Source of the DNA: an uncultured Microbulbifer sp.
GTDB taxonomy: Bacteria; Pseudomonadota; Gammaproteobacteria; Pseudomonadales; Cellvibrionaceae
Reading direction: 5' to 3'
NCBI RefSeq assembly: GCF_913055755.1
Contig: NZ_CAJXKH010000025.1
Coordinates: forward strand, 1-37,220
Length of the DNA stretch: 37,220 nucleotides
Positions within the stretch are counted from its first letter, which is position 1. Every line of letters begins with the position of its first letter. The notes under the pieces are model-generated. The model was not told the origin of the DNA, searched no databases, and saw only the letters and a program-made list of their open reading frames with translations. The position numbers and the translations under genes were made by a program. Below, piece by piece: positions 7,119 to 14,930 of the stretch.

Positions 7119-7919
7119 TCAGTATCCGGAGGAAGCCAGATCCACGCTGTATTCGGTAATCGTAACCCGCTCGACGCCGGTCTCGTAGCGGCCGTCGTCG
7201 TACAGGTCAAACCAGCGGTAACCGGGCATTTCGCTGTCGATCGAGAAGGGGCCGCTGCCGGGGGTGAACTGCACCGAGGTGGAAGGTGTTGCGTGCAGAC
7301 CAATACTGCCGAGCTCACTGTCGAACTGCTGGTGGACATGCCCCCAGGCGATGGCCCGCACATTGGCGGCCCCCTGCACCAGCTCGATAAAGCGCTCGCG
7401 CCCCGCTTTCAGCATGTGGCCATCGATCCAGTTGCTGCCTACCGGCACCGGCTGGTGGTGCATCATCAACAGCAGCGGGTGATCCGCATGCTGCTCCAGC
7501 AGCTGCTCGATACGCGCCAGCTCGTGCGCCTCAAAGCCACCGCAGATCTGCCCGGGTACACTGGTATCCAGTAACAGTATTCGCCAGTTGCCGACACTCG
7601 CCACTTCCGGCCGACGGCGGGCTGCCATCTGGTCCATGCGCTCGGGATCGTCGTGATTGCCCGGCAACCAGAACCAGGGCGTGGGGAAGGACTGCATTTT
7701 ATGCAGGAAACGGCGGTAGGCGGCCTCGCTGCCATTGGCGGAGACATCGCCGGTCACCACCATCAACTCGGCGTTTTCCGGTTGCGCGGCGACGGAATTG
7801 AGCACCTCTTCCAGGGTGTGACCGGTGTCGAGGCCCAGCAACTGATAATCCGGCCGACCGCCGATATGGGGGTCGGTAATCTGTATCAGTCTGCGTACGG
7901 ATGCTGCCTCAGTTGCCAC
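7119..7919 (-). CDS. cpdA: 3',5'-cyclic AMP phosphodiesterase CpdA
   Basis: A 266-residue class III cyclic-nucleotide phosphodiesterase of the calcineurin-like metallophosphatase fold; it hydrolyses cAMP to AMP and so limits CRP signalling. All five metal-binding blocks are visible: TDPHIGG (D16, H18), GDVS (D58), GNHDD (N88, H89), MMHHQP (H154 and H155) and GHVHQQ (H194, H196). Length is as in E. coli (275). Translation starts at GTG 7919, with AAGGTG at correct spacing. It follows yqiB by 42 bp in the conserved nudF-yqiB-cpdA order. Confidence 0.95.
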   Translation of the reverse strand: MATEAASVRRLIQITDPHIGGRPDYQLLGLDTGHTLEEVLNSVAAQPENAELMVVTGDVSANGSEAAYRRFLHKMQSFPTPWFWLPGNHDDPERMDQMAARRRPEVASVGNWRILLLDTSVPGQICGGFEAHELARIEQLLEQHADHPLLLMMHHQPVPVGSNWIDGHMLKAGRERFIELVQGAANVRAIAWGHVHQQFDSELGSIGLHATPSTSVQFTPGSGPFSIDSEMPGYRWFDLYDDGRYETGVERVTITEYSVDLASSGY

Positions 7920-7961
7920 TATCTCACCTTGTTAAATACGTCCCTGTGTGCCCGGCGGCGC

Positions 7962-8531
7962 TCAGAAACGCTGACCACCCAACTGGATGTCGGCATCCGC
8001 GCGGCCATTTGCCAGGCAGTGCGCCAGCCACTCGCTCAGATAGCGGTTCACCTGCTGGCGCTCGTCTTCGTTGTGCATGGCCGGATTGGGATAACGGAAA
8101 TTCAGCCCGTCGCCTCCCACCGGTCCCTGGCCATCTACCGCAACCACTTCCGCCATACGCGCATCGTGGTAGAGGCGCACGGTAATGGGCGGCGGGTTCA
8201 GCCAGTTTGTTCTGTGTTTGCTGCCATTCTCGGCAGCGCACGCCTGCAGGCTGACCTCCGTGGTGTACCTGCTGCGCTCAACCACTGACACTTCCAGGGT
8301 GCCTTCCGGCATCCGGTAACGCCAGCTGTGATTGCTTGCGAGTTCCGGCATCAACTTGCACAGGCGCAGATAATTGGCATCGCAATCGGCGTGGTAGTTG
8401 GGCAGATCCACCTTGTAGGCGGGCTTGCCGCGCCTGCTCGCCGCCGCTGTGCCGGTGCCTGCCTGCGCTGCGGACCCATCGGGGTTCGAGCTGCGTTGTG
8501 CATTGCGGTCTGTATTTACCGGAACTGCCAT
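7962..8531 (-). CDS. yqiB: DUF1249 family protein YqiB
   Basis: A 189-residue soluble protein of the DUF1249 (YqiB) family. The first 45 residues are low-complexity (Ser, Ala, Gly, Thr and Asn rich) and appear to be an extension of the usual 140-residue family. The conserved core begins at KVDLPNYHADCDANYLRLCKLMP and includes the WLNPPPITVRLYHDARMAEV block and a C-terminal NEDERQQVNRYLSEWLAHCL helix. Function is unknown, although the family is tightly linked to nudF and cpdA across gammaproteobacteria. The ATG at 8531 has AGGAG 8 nt upstream. The GTG three codons earlier is too close to that site. Confidence 0.88.
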   Translation of the reverse strand: MAVPVNTDRNAQRSSNPDGSAAQAGTGTAAASRRGKPAYKVDLPNYHADCDANYLRLCKLMPELASNHSWRYRMPEGTLEVSVVERSRYTTEVSLQACAAENGSKHRTNWLNPPPITVRLYHDARMAEVVAVDGQGPVGGDGLNFRYPNPAMHNEDERQQVNRYLSEWLAHCLANGRADADIQLGGQRF

Positions 8532-8716
8532 TATCGACACTCCTGTTGACTTCGCGCCGTGATTGATCTCTCAGTTTGCACCCGGGGGGATGCACATTCG
8601 TCGCAAATGCGCCCGGACTCCGCCAACAGTGGCAGCTCCCCGGAAATAATGCCATTTGCCAAATTCTATCGGCCCGGTTGCGCGATTTTTGCATCCCCAC
8701 GGCGCCAGCGGGACAT

Positions 8717-9346
8717 TCAGCCGCACAGCCGGTCGCGATGCAGTTGCAGCCATTGCAGGCTGATGATGGACGCCGCATTGTCGATCGCGACCGCCCCCTC
8801 ATCCAGCGCCGCCAGCAATGCGGACAGCGGCAACACCCGCAGGCGGATATCCTCGTGCTCATCGGCGAGCCCGAAATATCCCTCCACACTGCTCAGGTCC
8901 GCGGTGGCGCAGAACAGGTGCATGCGCTCGCTGGAGCCGCCGGGGCTCGGGAGGTAACTGCGGATATAGTGCAGCTCCGCCACTTCCAGACCGGCTTCTT
9001 CCTGCAATTCCCGGTGGGCGACATCTTCCAGGGACTCCCCCACTTCCACCATGCCGGCAACAATTTCCAGGCACCAGGGGCCGGCCTCCCGTTCCAGTGC
9101 GCCGATGCGGAACTGCTCGGTGAGGGCGACCTGCTCCCGCTTCGGGTCGTACAGCAACACCCCCACCGCGTTGCCCCGCACGAACAGCTCGCGCTCCATT
9201 TCGCCACTCCAGCCGCCCCGGTACAGGCGGTGGCGCAGGCGCAACTTGTGCATTTTGAAAAAGCCGTCGTAGACGGTTTTGCGCTCGATGATATCCACAG
9301 CGCCGCGGGTAAAAGGCGGCTGGAGATCCGTCTTGTCGCTGCTCAT
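8717..9346 (-). CDS. nudF: ADP-ribose pyrophosphatase NudF
   Basis: A 209-residue Nudix hydrolase that splits ADP-ribose to AMP and ribose 5-phosphate. The Nudix box GMVEVGESLEDVAHRELQEE, then AGLEV, spans residues 98-122 and keeps the G-x5-E-x7-REUXEEXGU pattern with all metal-binding glutamates. The family N-terminal strand-swap region is present (ERKTVYDGFFKMHKLRLRH), as is the RELFVRGNAVGVLLYD strand. The ATG at 9346 has AAAGGA at good spacing. It lies 33 bp after a DUF4136 lipoprotein gene and 185 bp before yqiB, in the E. coli-like order. Confidence 0.95.
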   Translation of the reverse strand: MSSDKTDLQPPFTRGAVDIIERKTVYDGFFKMHKLRLRHRLYRGGWSGEMERELFVRGNAVGVLLYDPKREQVALTEQFRIGALEREAGPWCLEIVAGMVEVGESLEDVAHRELQEEAGLEVAELHYIRSYLPSPGGSSERMHLFCATADLSSVEGYFGLADEHEDIRLRVLPLSALLAALDEGAVAIDNAASIISLQWLQLHRDRLCG

Positions 9347-9379
9347 TGTTTTCCTTTAGCGGCCCTGCCAGGCCGCACT

Positions 9380-9934
9380 TCAGTCATATCCCACGTCGTT
9401 GTAGGGCGGGAAACGGCCGATGATCAGTGCGGCCTCTTCCGCAAAACGCTGTTGCTGGTATACCGGATCTTCATACCGCGCTGCGCTGGAAGGCAGGCTG
9501 CCCCGCCACAGGGGGGCCTCTTCCGGAGACAGCATATCCACTACCAGGGAGCTCTCGCGGTACTGGCGCACCCGCAGCGGGGGGCGCCAGCCAAATCCGA
9601 AATATCCGTAGCCGCCATACAGACTGTAGGGATTTTCGTACACCGCAATCTTGTCACTGCTCAACAACTGCACCCGCACCAGAAAGTCCGCCGCTTCGCG
9701 ACTGTCTACCTTGCGGTAGCGGCCGCGCAGCTGGCCGTCCACTGCCTGACTGGCGCGCTTGATCTCAAACGGCGAAACCTGGCCGCTGGCAAATGGGTCC
9801 AGCAGGTAATAACTGCGAAGAGTAGTGAATTTGAATGCGGGGTCGTAATCCACCGCGACCGGATTGGGGGTTGCACAGCCGCCGAGCCAGAGGGCGAGGG
9901 CGGCAACACAGAGAGTTCTCAGCAATGAAGCCAT
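9380..9934 (-). CDS. DUF4136 family lipoprotein (second of two)
   Basis: A 184-residue lipoprotein with the lipobox LGGC at about residue 20 and ATPNPV after it. The mature region opens with VDYDPAFKFTTLRSYYLLDP, the strand and aromatic pattern typical of DUF4136. It continues with a helix ending in YRKVDSREAADFLVRVQLL. A Tyr/Gly-rich segment YSLYGGYGYFGFGWRP is in the middle. DUF4136 proteins are outer-membrane lipoproteins of unknown role. The start has GGGAG 6 to 7 nt upstream. With its homologue just upstream it follows the pqiB-like gene in the same direction, so a part in the same transport process is possible (inference). Confidence 0.82.
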   Translation of the reverse strand: MASLLRTLCVAALALWLGGCATPNPVAVDYDPAFKFTTLRSYYLLDPFASGQVSPFEIKRASQAVDGQLRGRYRKVDSREAADFLVRVQLLSSDKIAVYENPYSLYGGYGYFGFGWRPPLRVRQYRESSLVVDMLSPEEAPLWRGSLPSSAARYEDPVYQQQRFAEEAALIIGRFPPYNDVGYD

Positions 9935-10030
9935 GTTTTCTCCCGCTTTGCGTTGAGATTACCGGCTTCCCTGCCGAAATTGAAAGTAACAGTTTGTAGC
10001 CTCGATACCCGCCGGGCAACGCCAGTCAAT

Positions 10031-10591
10031 TTACTGGGCCGGGGGCAGATCCTGCAACAGTTCCGCGACGGCCCGGTCGAGAATTCGCTGGCGCTCAGCC
10101 TTGTCCTCCGGGCGGGTGATCAGTTTGGTGGCGCTTCCGCCCCACATGGGCATGCCGTTCTGGGGGCCAATACCCACCGACAGCGTGACCCGCGGGGCAC
10201 CGATACGGGATGGCAGCTCCACCACCCCAGAGGGGGCATTGCTGTCGAACTGGGCATCCCAGCTCTCGTTCTGGGGATCGCCGGAAAATTCCTGTTCGAG
10301 GATGGCAATCTGGTAATCCACCACCATCTGCGCGCGGTCCACGCTGTCGACCTGGCGGTAACCGCGGCTCGCCATCAGCGCACCGACCACCTGGCGCAGC
10401 TCCGTATCCAGCTCCACCAGCTGTGCGGACGAACCCGAACTGGCGGTTAAAGCCTCGGTTCCCCAAGCGTAGGTGGAAAACGCCACCGGTGCGGTGCGCG
10501 GCTTGATCTTTTCGACCTGGGTTGGCGAGCAACCCGCGAGACTGGCCAGTGCCAGCAGTGCGGCCATCAGGCCGGCTATTGGAATTCGCAT
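10031..10591 (-). CDS. DUF4136 family lipoprotein (first of two)
   Basis: A 186-residue lipoprotein with the lipobox LAGC at about residue 21. The mature part has the DUF4136 order: VAFSTYAWGTEAL strand, then the helix VELDTELRQVVGALMASRGYRQVD, the strand AQMVVDYQIAIL, and the C-terminal helix AERQRILDRAVAELLQDLPP. It lies 45 bp after the six-MCE-domain gene and 96 bp before the second DUF4136 gene. In E. coli the pqiB gene is followed by the lipoprotein PqiC, of a different family, so this gene occupies the corresponding place. Whether it plays that role is untested. Confidence 0.82.
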   Translation of the reverse strand: MRIPIAGLMAALLALASLAGCSPTQVEKIKPRTAPVAFSTYAWGTEALTASSGSSAQLVELDTELRQVVGALMASRGYRQVDSVDRAQMVVDYQIAILEQEFSGDPQNESWDAQFDSNAPSGVVELPSRIGAPRVTLSVGIGPQNGMPMWGGSATKLITRPEDKAERQRILDRAVAELLQDLPPAQ

Positions 10592-10636
10592 CCGTTCTCC
10601 CTTTCCGCGTGTGCGTTCTTGTGTGATCGCTTTGTA

Positions 10637-12994
10637 TTACTTGAAGTTGGTCGCTTCGTCCGGGTACAACTCTATTTTAGGACTCCACAGCAGCCATTCG
10701 GGTTTGGCCTTGCCATAGAGTGGATAGTGGCTGCCGGACTCCACTTCAAGCCCCATTTCCGCATTGTTCGGCGTCGCGAATGCAATACCGCCTGCCAGCA
10801 GCGCCTGGGTGGACTCGGTGTGCACATCCAGGCCGGTCTTGAGACCAAAGTTCACTTCCACCCCGCTGGCATTCCAGAAAACCGTGTGCTCCCGCACCAG
10901 TGTGCGGAAGCGGGGCTCGATATATACATAGATGTAAACCCGGTCCGCCAGTTCCCCGAGCTGGTACCCGGTCACCTCGCCGACCTTCACCTGGCGGTAG
11001 TACACCGGGCTGCCGCGCTTGAGGGAACCGCGCCGCGGTGCATTGAGAATCAGGGTCAACCCCGGCCGCATCATGGTATCCGCCAGGTCCGGTTCCGGCT
11101 TGGCCGGCATCGCCATGAACTCCACCCGCACCTCGCCCTGCCCGGGGTCCAGCTCCAGGAAGGGCCCGGTAATCAGCGTATCCAGGTTATCCACGCCGCC
11201 GAGACCGATTTTCGCGTCCACCACCCACAGGCGGGTGCCATCGCGGGCAAAGCGCTCTGCATGCCGGTAGAGCCGCGCGCGAGCGCGCACACCATCCAGC
11301 CCCGGGTTCAGGTACATGCGGGTGATCTCCCCCACCTGGATGCCGCGGTAGCGCAGCGGCGCCCCTACCTTGAGCCCCTCGTCACCCTGCAGCGCAATAT
11401 AGATGGTGATGCCCTCTTCCAGCGCGTCCTCGCGGCTGTCGTACAGGCGGAAGCTGTCGCCGGTTTTTGCCCGGCTGGCGGTTTTGGCGGCGCGGGGTCC
11501 GCTGCCGAAGGCAATGCCGCCGCGCACCACCGACAGCAGGGAATCCGCCTCCACTTCTATCCCCTGCAGGCTGGCGCTGGCGCGCATGCCGCTCACATTC
11601 CAGAAGCGGCTCTCGGAGTTGACCAGGTGGGCGTAGGCGGGTTCGATCACCACGTAAACCTCCACCCCGGAACCGTCGCCCTTCAGCTCCAGCCCCTGCA
11701 CCCGCCCCACCGGCACCCGGCGGTAATACACCGAGGCGCCGCGCTGCAGAGAGCCGGTATTGCGCGCGGTCAACTGCAGGTGCAGACCGGGCACCCGCGG
11801 GTCCCGCGGCGGTGGTTTGGAGGCCGCGCGGTAACTGCGCTGGGAGCGCTCGCCCGGGCGCAGGTCGACTTCGATACGGTTGCCCTGCAGCAGGTCATTG
11901 ACCCCGGAAGAGAAGTCCAGTGTCGGCGGCGCCAGCCAGAATCGGGTGTTCTCGGTGAGCAGGTCGTCGGTGATGGGGTCCATCAACACCTCGACTTCCA
12001 TGCCGTCGATATTGCGATTGGCCTTGGCCTTGCTCACCTCCCCCACCAGGATTCCCTGGTAGATCACCTGGGTACTGCCGGCAGTGAGGCTCACACCGCG
12101 ATCAAAATGCAGGGTCACCGGGATCCCCGCATCGGCCTCGGCAAAACTCTTGTAGAGCTTGTATTCGTTGCCGTCCATTGCCAGCGGCGACTGCCGCTGG
12201 GACTCCGGGGTGTAAAAGCTGATGCCACCGGCAATCAGCGAGGCGAGGGATTCCAGCTCCACGTTCACGCCGCTGATGCCGCCCTGGACGGAAATCCCCG
12301 AGGCGTTCCAGAAGCGACTGCCGCGGTGCACCAGATTGGCGTGCTCGCGGCGGATAAACAGGTCTATCTCCACCTTGCTGGTGTCTTTCGACAGGCGGTA
12401 ATTCTCCACCTGCCCCACTTCCAGCTGGCGGTAGTAGACCGGGGAGCCGCGATTGATGGATCCCAGTCGCGGCGATTCGAGGGTGATGCGCAGGCCGTCC
12501 CCGCGCACATAGGAAGGCGGCTCCGGTACCGCCACAAAATGCTTCTGCGGCTCGCCGCTGCCGGGCTCAACAGCGATGTAGTTACCGGATACCAGGGTTT
12601 CCAGCCCGCGCACCCCGGTGAGGGAAACCTCGGGCTTTACCAGCCAGAATTTGCTGCCCTTGGTCAGCAGGAAAGACGCGCTGCGATTGAAGCTGACCTC
12701 GGCCAGCACGCCGTCCTGGCCGTCGAGCTCGGCGGCATTCGGCATCAGCCTGAAATCTTCCACCACGCCGATATCCACCCCGGAATATTTCACCGCGGTC
12801 TTGCCCCGCACCAGGCCGTCACCGGTGGAAAACAGGATAGTGGCCTTGATGTCACCCTGGGTGAAATCCCGGTACAGCAGCCAGGCGGCAATGATCGCTG
12901 CCACCAGCGGCAACAGCCAAACCAGCGACAGGCCGCGACTGCGCCGGGCCAGGCCTTCGGGCTGGGCGTCGTACTCCGCTTGCGGCTCGCTCAT
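10637..12994 (-). CDS. PqiB/LetB-like intermembrane transport protein, six MCE domains
   Basis: A 785-residue protein with a short cytoplasmic tail, one N-terminal membrane helix (LVWLLPLVAAIIAAWLLYRD, about 26-45) and a long periplasmic part. I count six MCE (MlaD-type) units by their G-x-x-V-x-Y-x-G/R-x-x-V-G-x-V signature: VKYSGVDIGVV, VYYRQLEVGQV, VIYQGILVGEV, VYYRRVPVGRV, LRYRGIQVGEI and VYYRQVKVGEV. E. coli PqiB (546 residues) has three and LetB/YebT (877) has seven; both form hexameric tubes carrying lipids between the membranes. This protein is closer to LetB in length. Its ATG overlaps the stop of the second pqiA-like gene (ATGA), with GGAG upstream, so translation is coupled. Confidence 0.92.
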   Translation of the reverse strand: MSEPQAEYDAQPEGLARRSRGLSLVWLLPLVAAIIAAWLLYRDFTQGDIKATILFSTGDGLVRGKTAVKYSGVDIGVVEDFRLMPNAAELDGQDGVLAEVSFNRSASFLLTKGSKFWLVKPEVSLTGVRGLETLVSGNYIAVEPGSGEPQKHFVAVPEPPSYVRGDGLRITLESPRLGSINRGSPVYYRQLEVGQVENYRLSKDTSKVEIDLFIRREHANLVHRGSRFWNASGISVQGGISGVNVELESLASLIAGGISFYTPESQRQSPLAMDGNEYKLYKSFAEADAGIPVTLHFDRGVSLTAGSTQVIYQGILVGEVSKAKANRNIDGMEVEVLMDPITDDLLTENTRFWLAPPTLDFSSGVNDLLQGNRIEVDLRPGERSQRSYRAASKPPPRDPRVPGLHLQLTARNTGSLQRGASVYYRRVPVGRVQGLELKGDGSGVEVYVVIEPAYAHLVNSESRFWNVSGMRASASLQGIEVEADSLLSVVRGGIAFGSGPRAAKTASRAKTGDSFRLYDSREDALEEGITIYIALQGDEGLKVGAPLRYRGIQVGEITRMYLNPGLDGVRARARLYRHAERFARDGTRLWVVDAKIGLGGVDNLDTLITGPFLELDPGQGEVRVEFMAMPAKPEPDLADTMMRPGLTLILNAPRRGSLKRGSPVYYRQVKVGEVTGYQLGELADRVYIYVYIEPRFRTLVREHTVFWNASGVEVNFGLKTGLDVHTESTQALLAGGIAFATPNNAEMGLEVESGSHYPLYGKAKPEWLLWSPKIELYPDEATNFK

Positions 12995-13695
12995 CCATTC
13001 TCCGTGTGATTATTCTGGGTATCCGGCGCGGTCTCGGGGCGCGCTGCATCCTGCGCACTCAGTGTTTCACGCTCGCGCGCCGCCACCATGTCCCACACCA
13101 GGCGTGGATCAAACGCGCGCACCGCAAACATGGTGACCACTACCACCGTGGCAAAGGCGGTACTGCCGGGGCCCGCATGGACCTCGGCGATGGCGCCCAT
13201 ATCCACCAGCGCCACCAGGATTGAAATCATGAACAGGTCCAGCAGCGACCAGCGGCCGATGGCATTGACCACCCGGTAAACCCGCATCGCCTGCCGCGGC
13301 GATACGTCCAGGCGCAACTGTACGATCAGGCACAACATTACCAGACCCACCAGTTTCATTACCGGCACTGCAATACTGGCCACAAACACGATCAATGCAA
13401 TACCCCAGAGCCCCGCGTGATACAGCTCCAGGGCGCCGCCAATGATGGTGCTCGGCTCACCGGACCCCAGGTAAATCACCGTCATCACCGGCAGGATATT
13501 GGCCGGGATCAGCAACAGTGCACCGGTAATCGTCAGCGCCCAGGTGAGCATCACGCTGCCCTCGATGCGCGGGTGCACCCTGGCCCCACAGCGCGGGCAC
13601 AGGCAGCTGCCAGCGCCCTTCGGCGGGTCGATCAACTGCCGACAGCTGAGACAGACCCACAGCCCTTGCGACAGTGCGCGCGCGGGACGGTTCAC
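12991..13695 (-). CDS. PqiA/LetA-like membrane protein, single module (second)
   Basis: A 234-residue inner-membrane protein forming one half of a PqiA/LetA. It begins with a four-cysteine zinc ribbon (CLSC...CPRC near residues 15-35), followed by four hydrophobic segments typical of a PqiA domain (LTWALTITGALLLIPANILP, then YHAGLWGIALIVFVASIAVP, and two more). The motif RWSLLDLFMISILVALVDMG, conserved in PqiA domains, is near residue 165. Starting at GTG 13695 gives a GTGA overlap with the preceding pqiA-like gene and an excellent GGAGGTG site. The ATG at 13767 would place an unrelated extension before the zinc ribbon. E. coli PqiA and LetA carry two such modules in one chain of about 420 residues. 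Confidence 0.9.
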   Translation of the reverse strand: MNRPARALSQGLWVCLSCRQLIDPPKGAGSCLCPRCGARVHPRIEGSVMLTWALTITGALLLIPANILPVMTVIYLGSGEPSTIIGGALELYHAGLWGIALIVFVASIAVPVMKLVGLVMLCLIVQLRLDVSPRQAMRVYRVVNAIGRWSLLDLFMISILVALVDMGAIAEVHAGPGSTAFATVVVVTMFAVRAFDPRLVWDMVAARERETLSAQDAARPETAPDTQNNHTENG

Positions 13696-14411
13696 TGTTC
13701 CACCTCCGGCGACGCTGCCCCTCGCCCGGCATCCGGCCCCGGCCGGCGCCGCGCCAGCCGCGCCCATACCACTTCCGGATCAAAGGAAACCTGGACCGCA
13801 CTGGCCACCACCATCATCGCGACAAAACAGTAGAGCCCGGGCCCCACCTCCATTTTCCCCAGATCGGACATTTTCACCAGCGCCACCAGAATGCCCAGCA
13901 TATACACATCCAGCATGCCCCACTCCTGCAGGTGCAGGTACCAGCGTACCGCCTTCGCCACCGGCTTGCGCAACCGCCACCAGGCACTGCCCCAGCTGAT
14001 AAACGCCAGCAACAGGAATTTGCCCAGCGGCGCCAGCACGCTGCAAAAAAGTACGATGCAAGCGAGCCAGATATAACCCGCTTCAAACAGCGCCTGCACA
14101 CCGTTCATCAGAGTGTTTTCGGCACCGAAGGTGAACAGGGAAAATTCCAGCAGAGGCAGGGTCGCAGTGGGGATAAACAGTAACAGGCCACTGACGCTGA
14201 GCGCAGCGGTATGCGCAATACTGCGTTCCATATTGCGGTGCTGGGAGGCGCCGCAGCGCGGACAGAGTAGCTTGCAGCCCACCGGTGCTGCCTGGCGGGT
14301 CAGCAGCAGGTCGCACTGGTGGCAGGCGCGGCGCCAGTGGGTCGCAGCGGGCAGGGACCCGGTTTCTGGCTGCCCACTTGTTGGCGGCTGTGTTGCTGGC
14401 GACTGCGCCAT
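13692..14411 (-). CDS. PqiA/LetA-like membrane protein, single module (first)
   Basis: A 239-residue inner-membrane protein forming the other half of a PqiA/LetA-type transporter. After a Pro/Thr/Ser-rich tail of about 25 residues come the zinc-ribbon cysteines (CHQC and CPRC) and then four hydrophobic segments. The conserved block LQEWGMLDVYMLGILVALVK corresponds to RWSLLDLFMISILVALVD in the next gene, so the two are paralogous modules. The ATG at 14411 has AGGA 7 nt upstream. The 30-residue extension from 14501 looks non-coding. It is the first gene of the eleven-gene minus-strand block. Expected role: the inner-membrane partner loading lipid into the MCE tube. Confidence 0.9.
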   Translation of the reverse strand: MAQSPATQPPTSGQPETGSLPAATHWRRACHQCDLLLTRQAAPVGCKLLCPRCGASQHRNMERSIAHTAALSVSGLLLFIPTATLPLLEFSLFTFGAENTLMNGVQALFEAGYIWLACIVLFCSVLAPLGKFLLLAFISWGSAWWRLRKPVAKAVRWYLHLQEWGMLDVYMLGILVALVKMSDLGKMEVGPGLYCFVAMMVVASAVQVSFDPEVVWARLARRRPGPDAGRGAASPEVEQ

Positions 14412-14500
14412 ACTGCTTCCTGTGCACTTGGGGTTGCAACCCGCCGGTTCGCGCAGGCAGGATTTGCCGGACTGCAATCCGGGGCCTGCATCCGTTTGCA

Positions 14501-14515
14501 AGACGTGTGACGTCT
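14501..14515. promoter_or_regulatory. Candidate operator AGACGT-GTG-ACGTCT
   Basis: A perfect 6-bp inverted repeat around a 3-bp centre lies 90 bp upstream of the pqiA-like start, in the shared tolC/pqi control region. It has the form of a binding site for a dimeric regulator. The regulator is not identifiable from the sequence. Confidence 0.35.
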
Positions 14516-14547
14516 ACTTCGGTAACAGGGCCGGCTTCACAGGGTTT

Positions 14548-14577
14548 TTTACAGCACTTCGCCAGCGGCAGTATTTT
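14548..14577 (+). promoter_or_regulatory. Candidate sigma-70 promoter towards tolC
   Basis: TTTACA, an 18-bp spacer and TATTTT match the -35/-10 pattern on the plus strand. The implied 5' leader to tolC would be about 345 nt, which is long, so an additional nearer promoter is likely. Confidence 0.25.
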
Positions 14578-14930
14578 CACTGCAGGCAAATGCTGAAAAA
14601 ATGCACGGTTCGACGGGCAGTTATTCAATTGTGCTACTGAACGCACTTTCGCGTCAGTTTAACGAAGATATACCAAAACCCGCCGATCGTCGCCTCGACG
14701 CTCCTGCAAGCGGGAGGTACACTCTCGCACCGTCGGCCCTGTTCGCGCCTTCAGCGCGCGAAAAGTACAACATTCGGGGCCAAGCCAGCACCGCCACCAG
14801 AGCAGCAATATCAGACTGGCACCATGGTTTACAGGCAAGCAGGCCACAGGCCTGCGGTGGCCCCAACCGCCACTGGACCCGGTACCGCCGGATACTTGAA
14901 GACCGTCGCCGTCACAGGAACTGAATCGTA

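Larger units (their letters stand above)
14412..14930. other. Divergent intergenic region between pqiA-like gene and tolC
   Basis: This 519-bp stretch holds no convincing gene on either strand. It must contain the promoters for the minus-strand pqi-like block and for plus-strand tolC. I see a perfect inverted repeat at 14501-14515 and a sigma-70-like candidate at 14548-14577. A short GC inverted repeat lies near 14699-14714. Nothing else is recognisable. Confidence 0.6.

Noticed and set aside
10619..13009. A 796-codon plus-strand open frame opposite the MCE gene
   Set aside because: It is a shadow of a high-GC gene. Its product is His/Gln/Ala/Gly-rich without recognisable domains, while the opposite strand encodes six clear MCE units.
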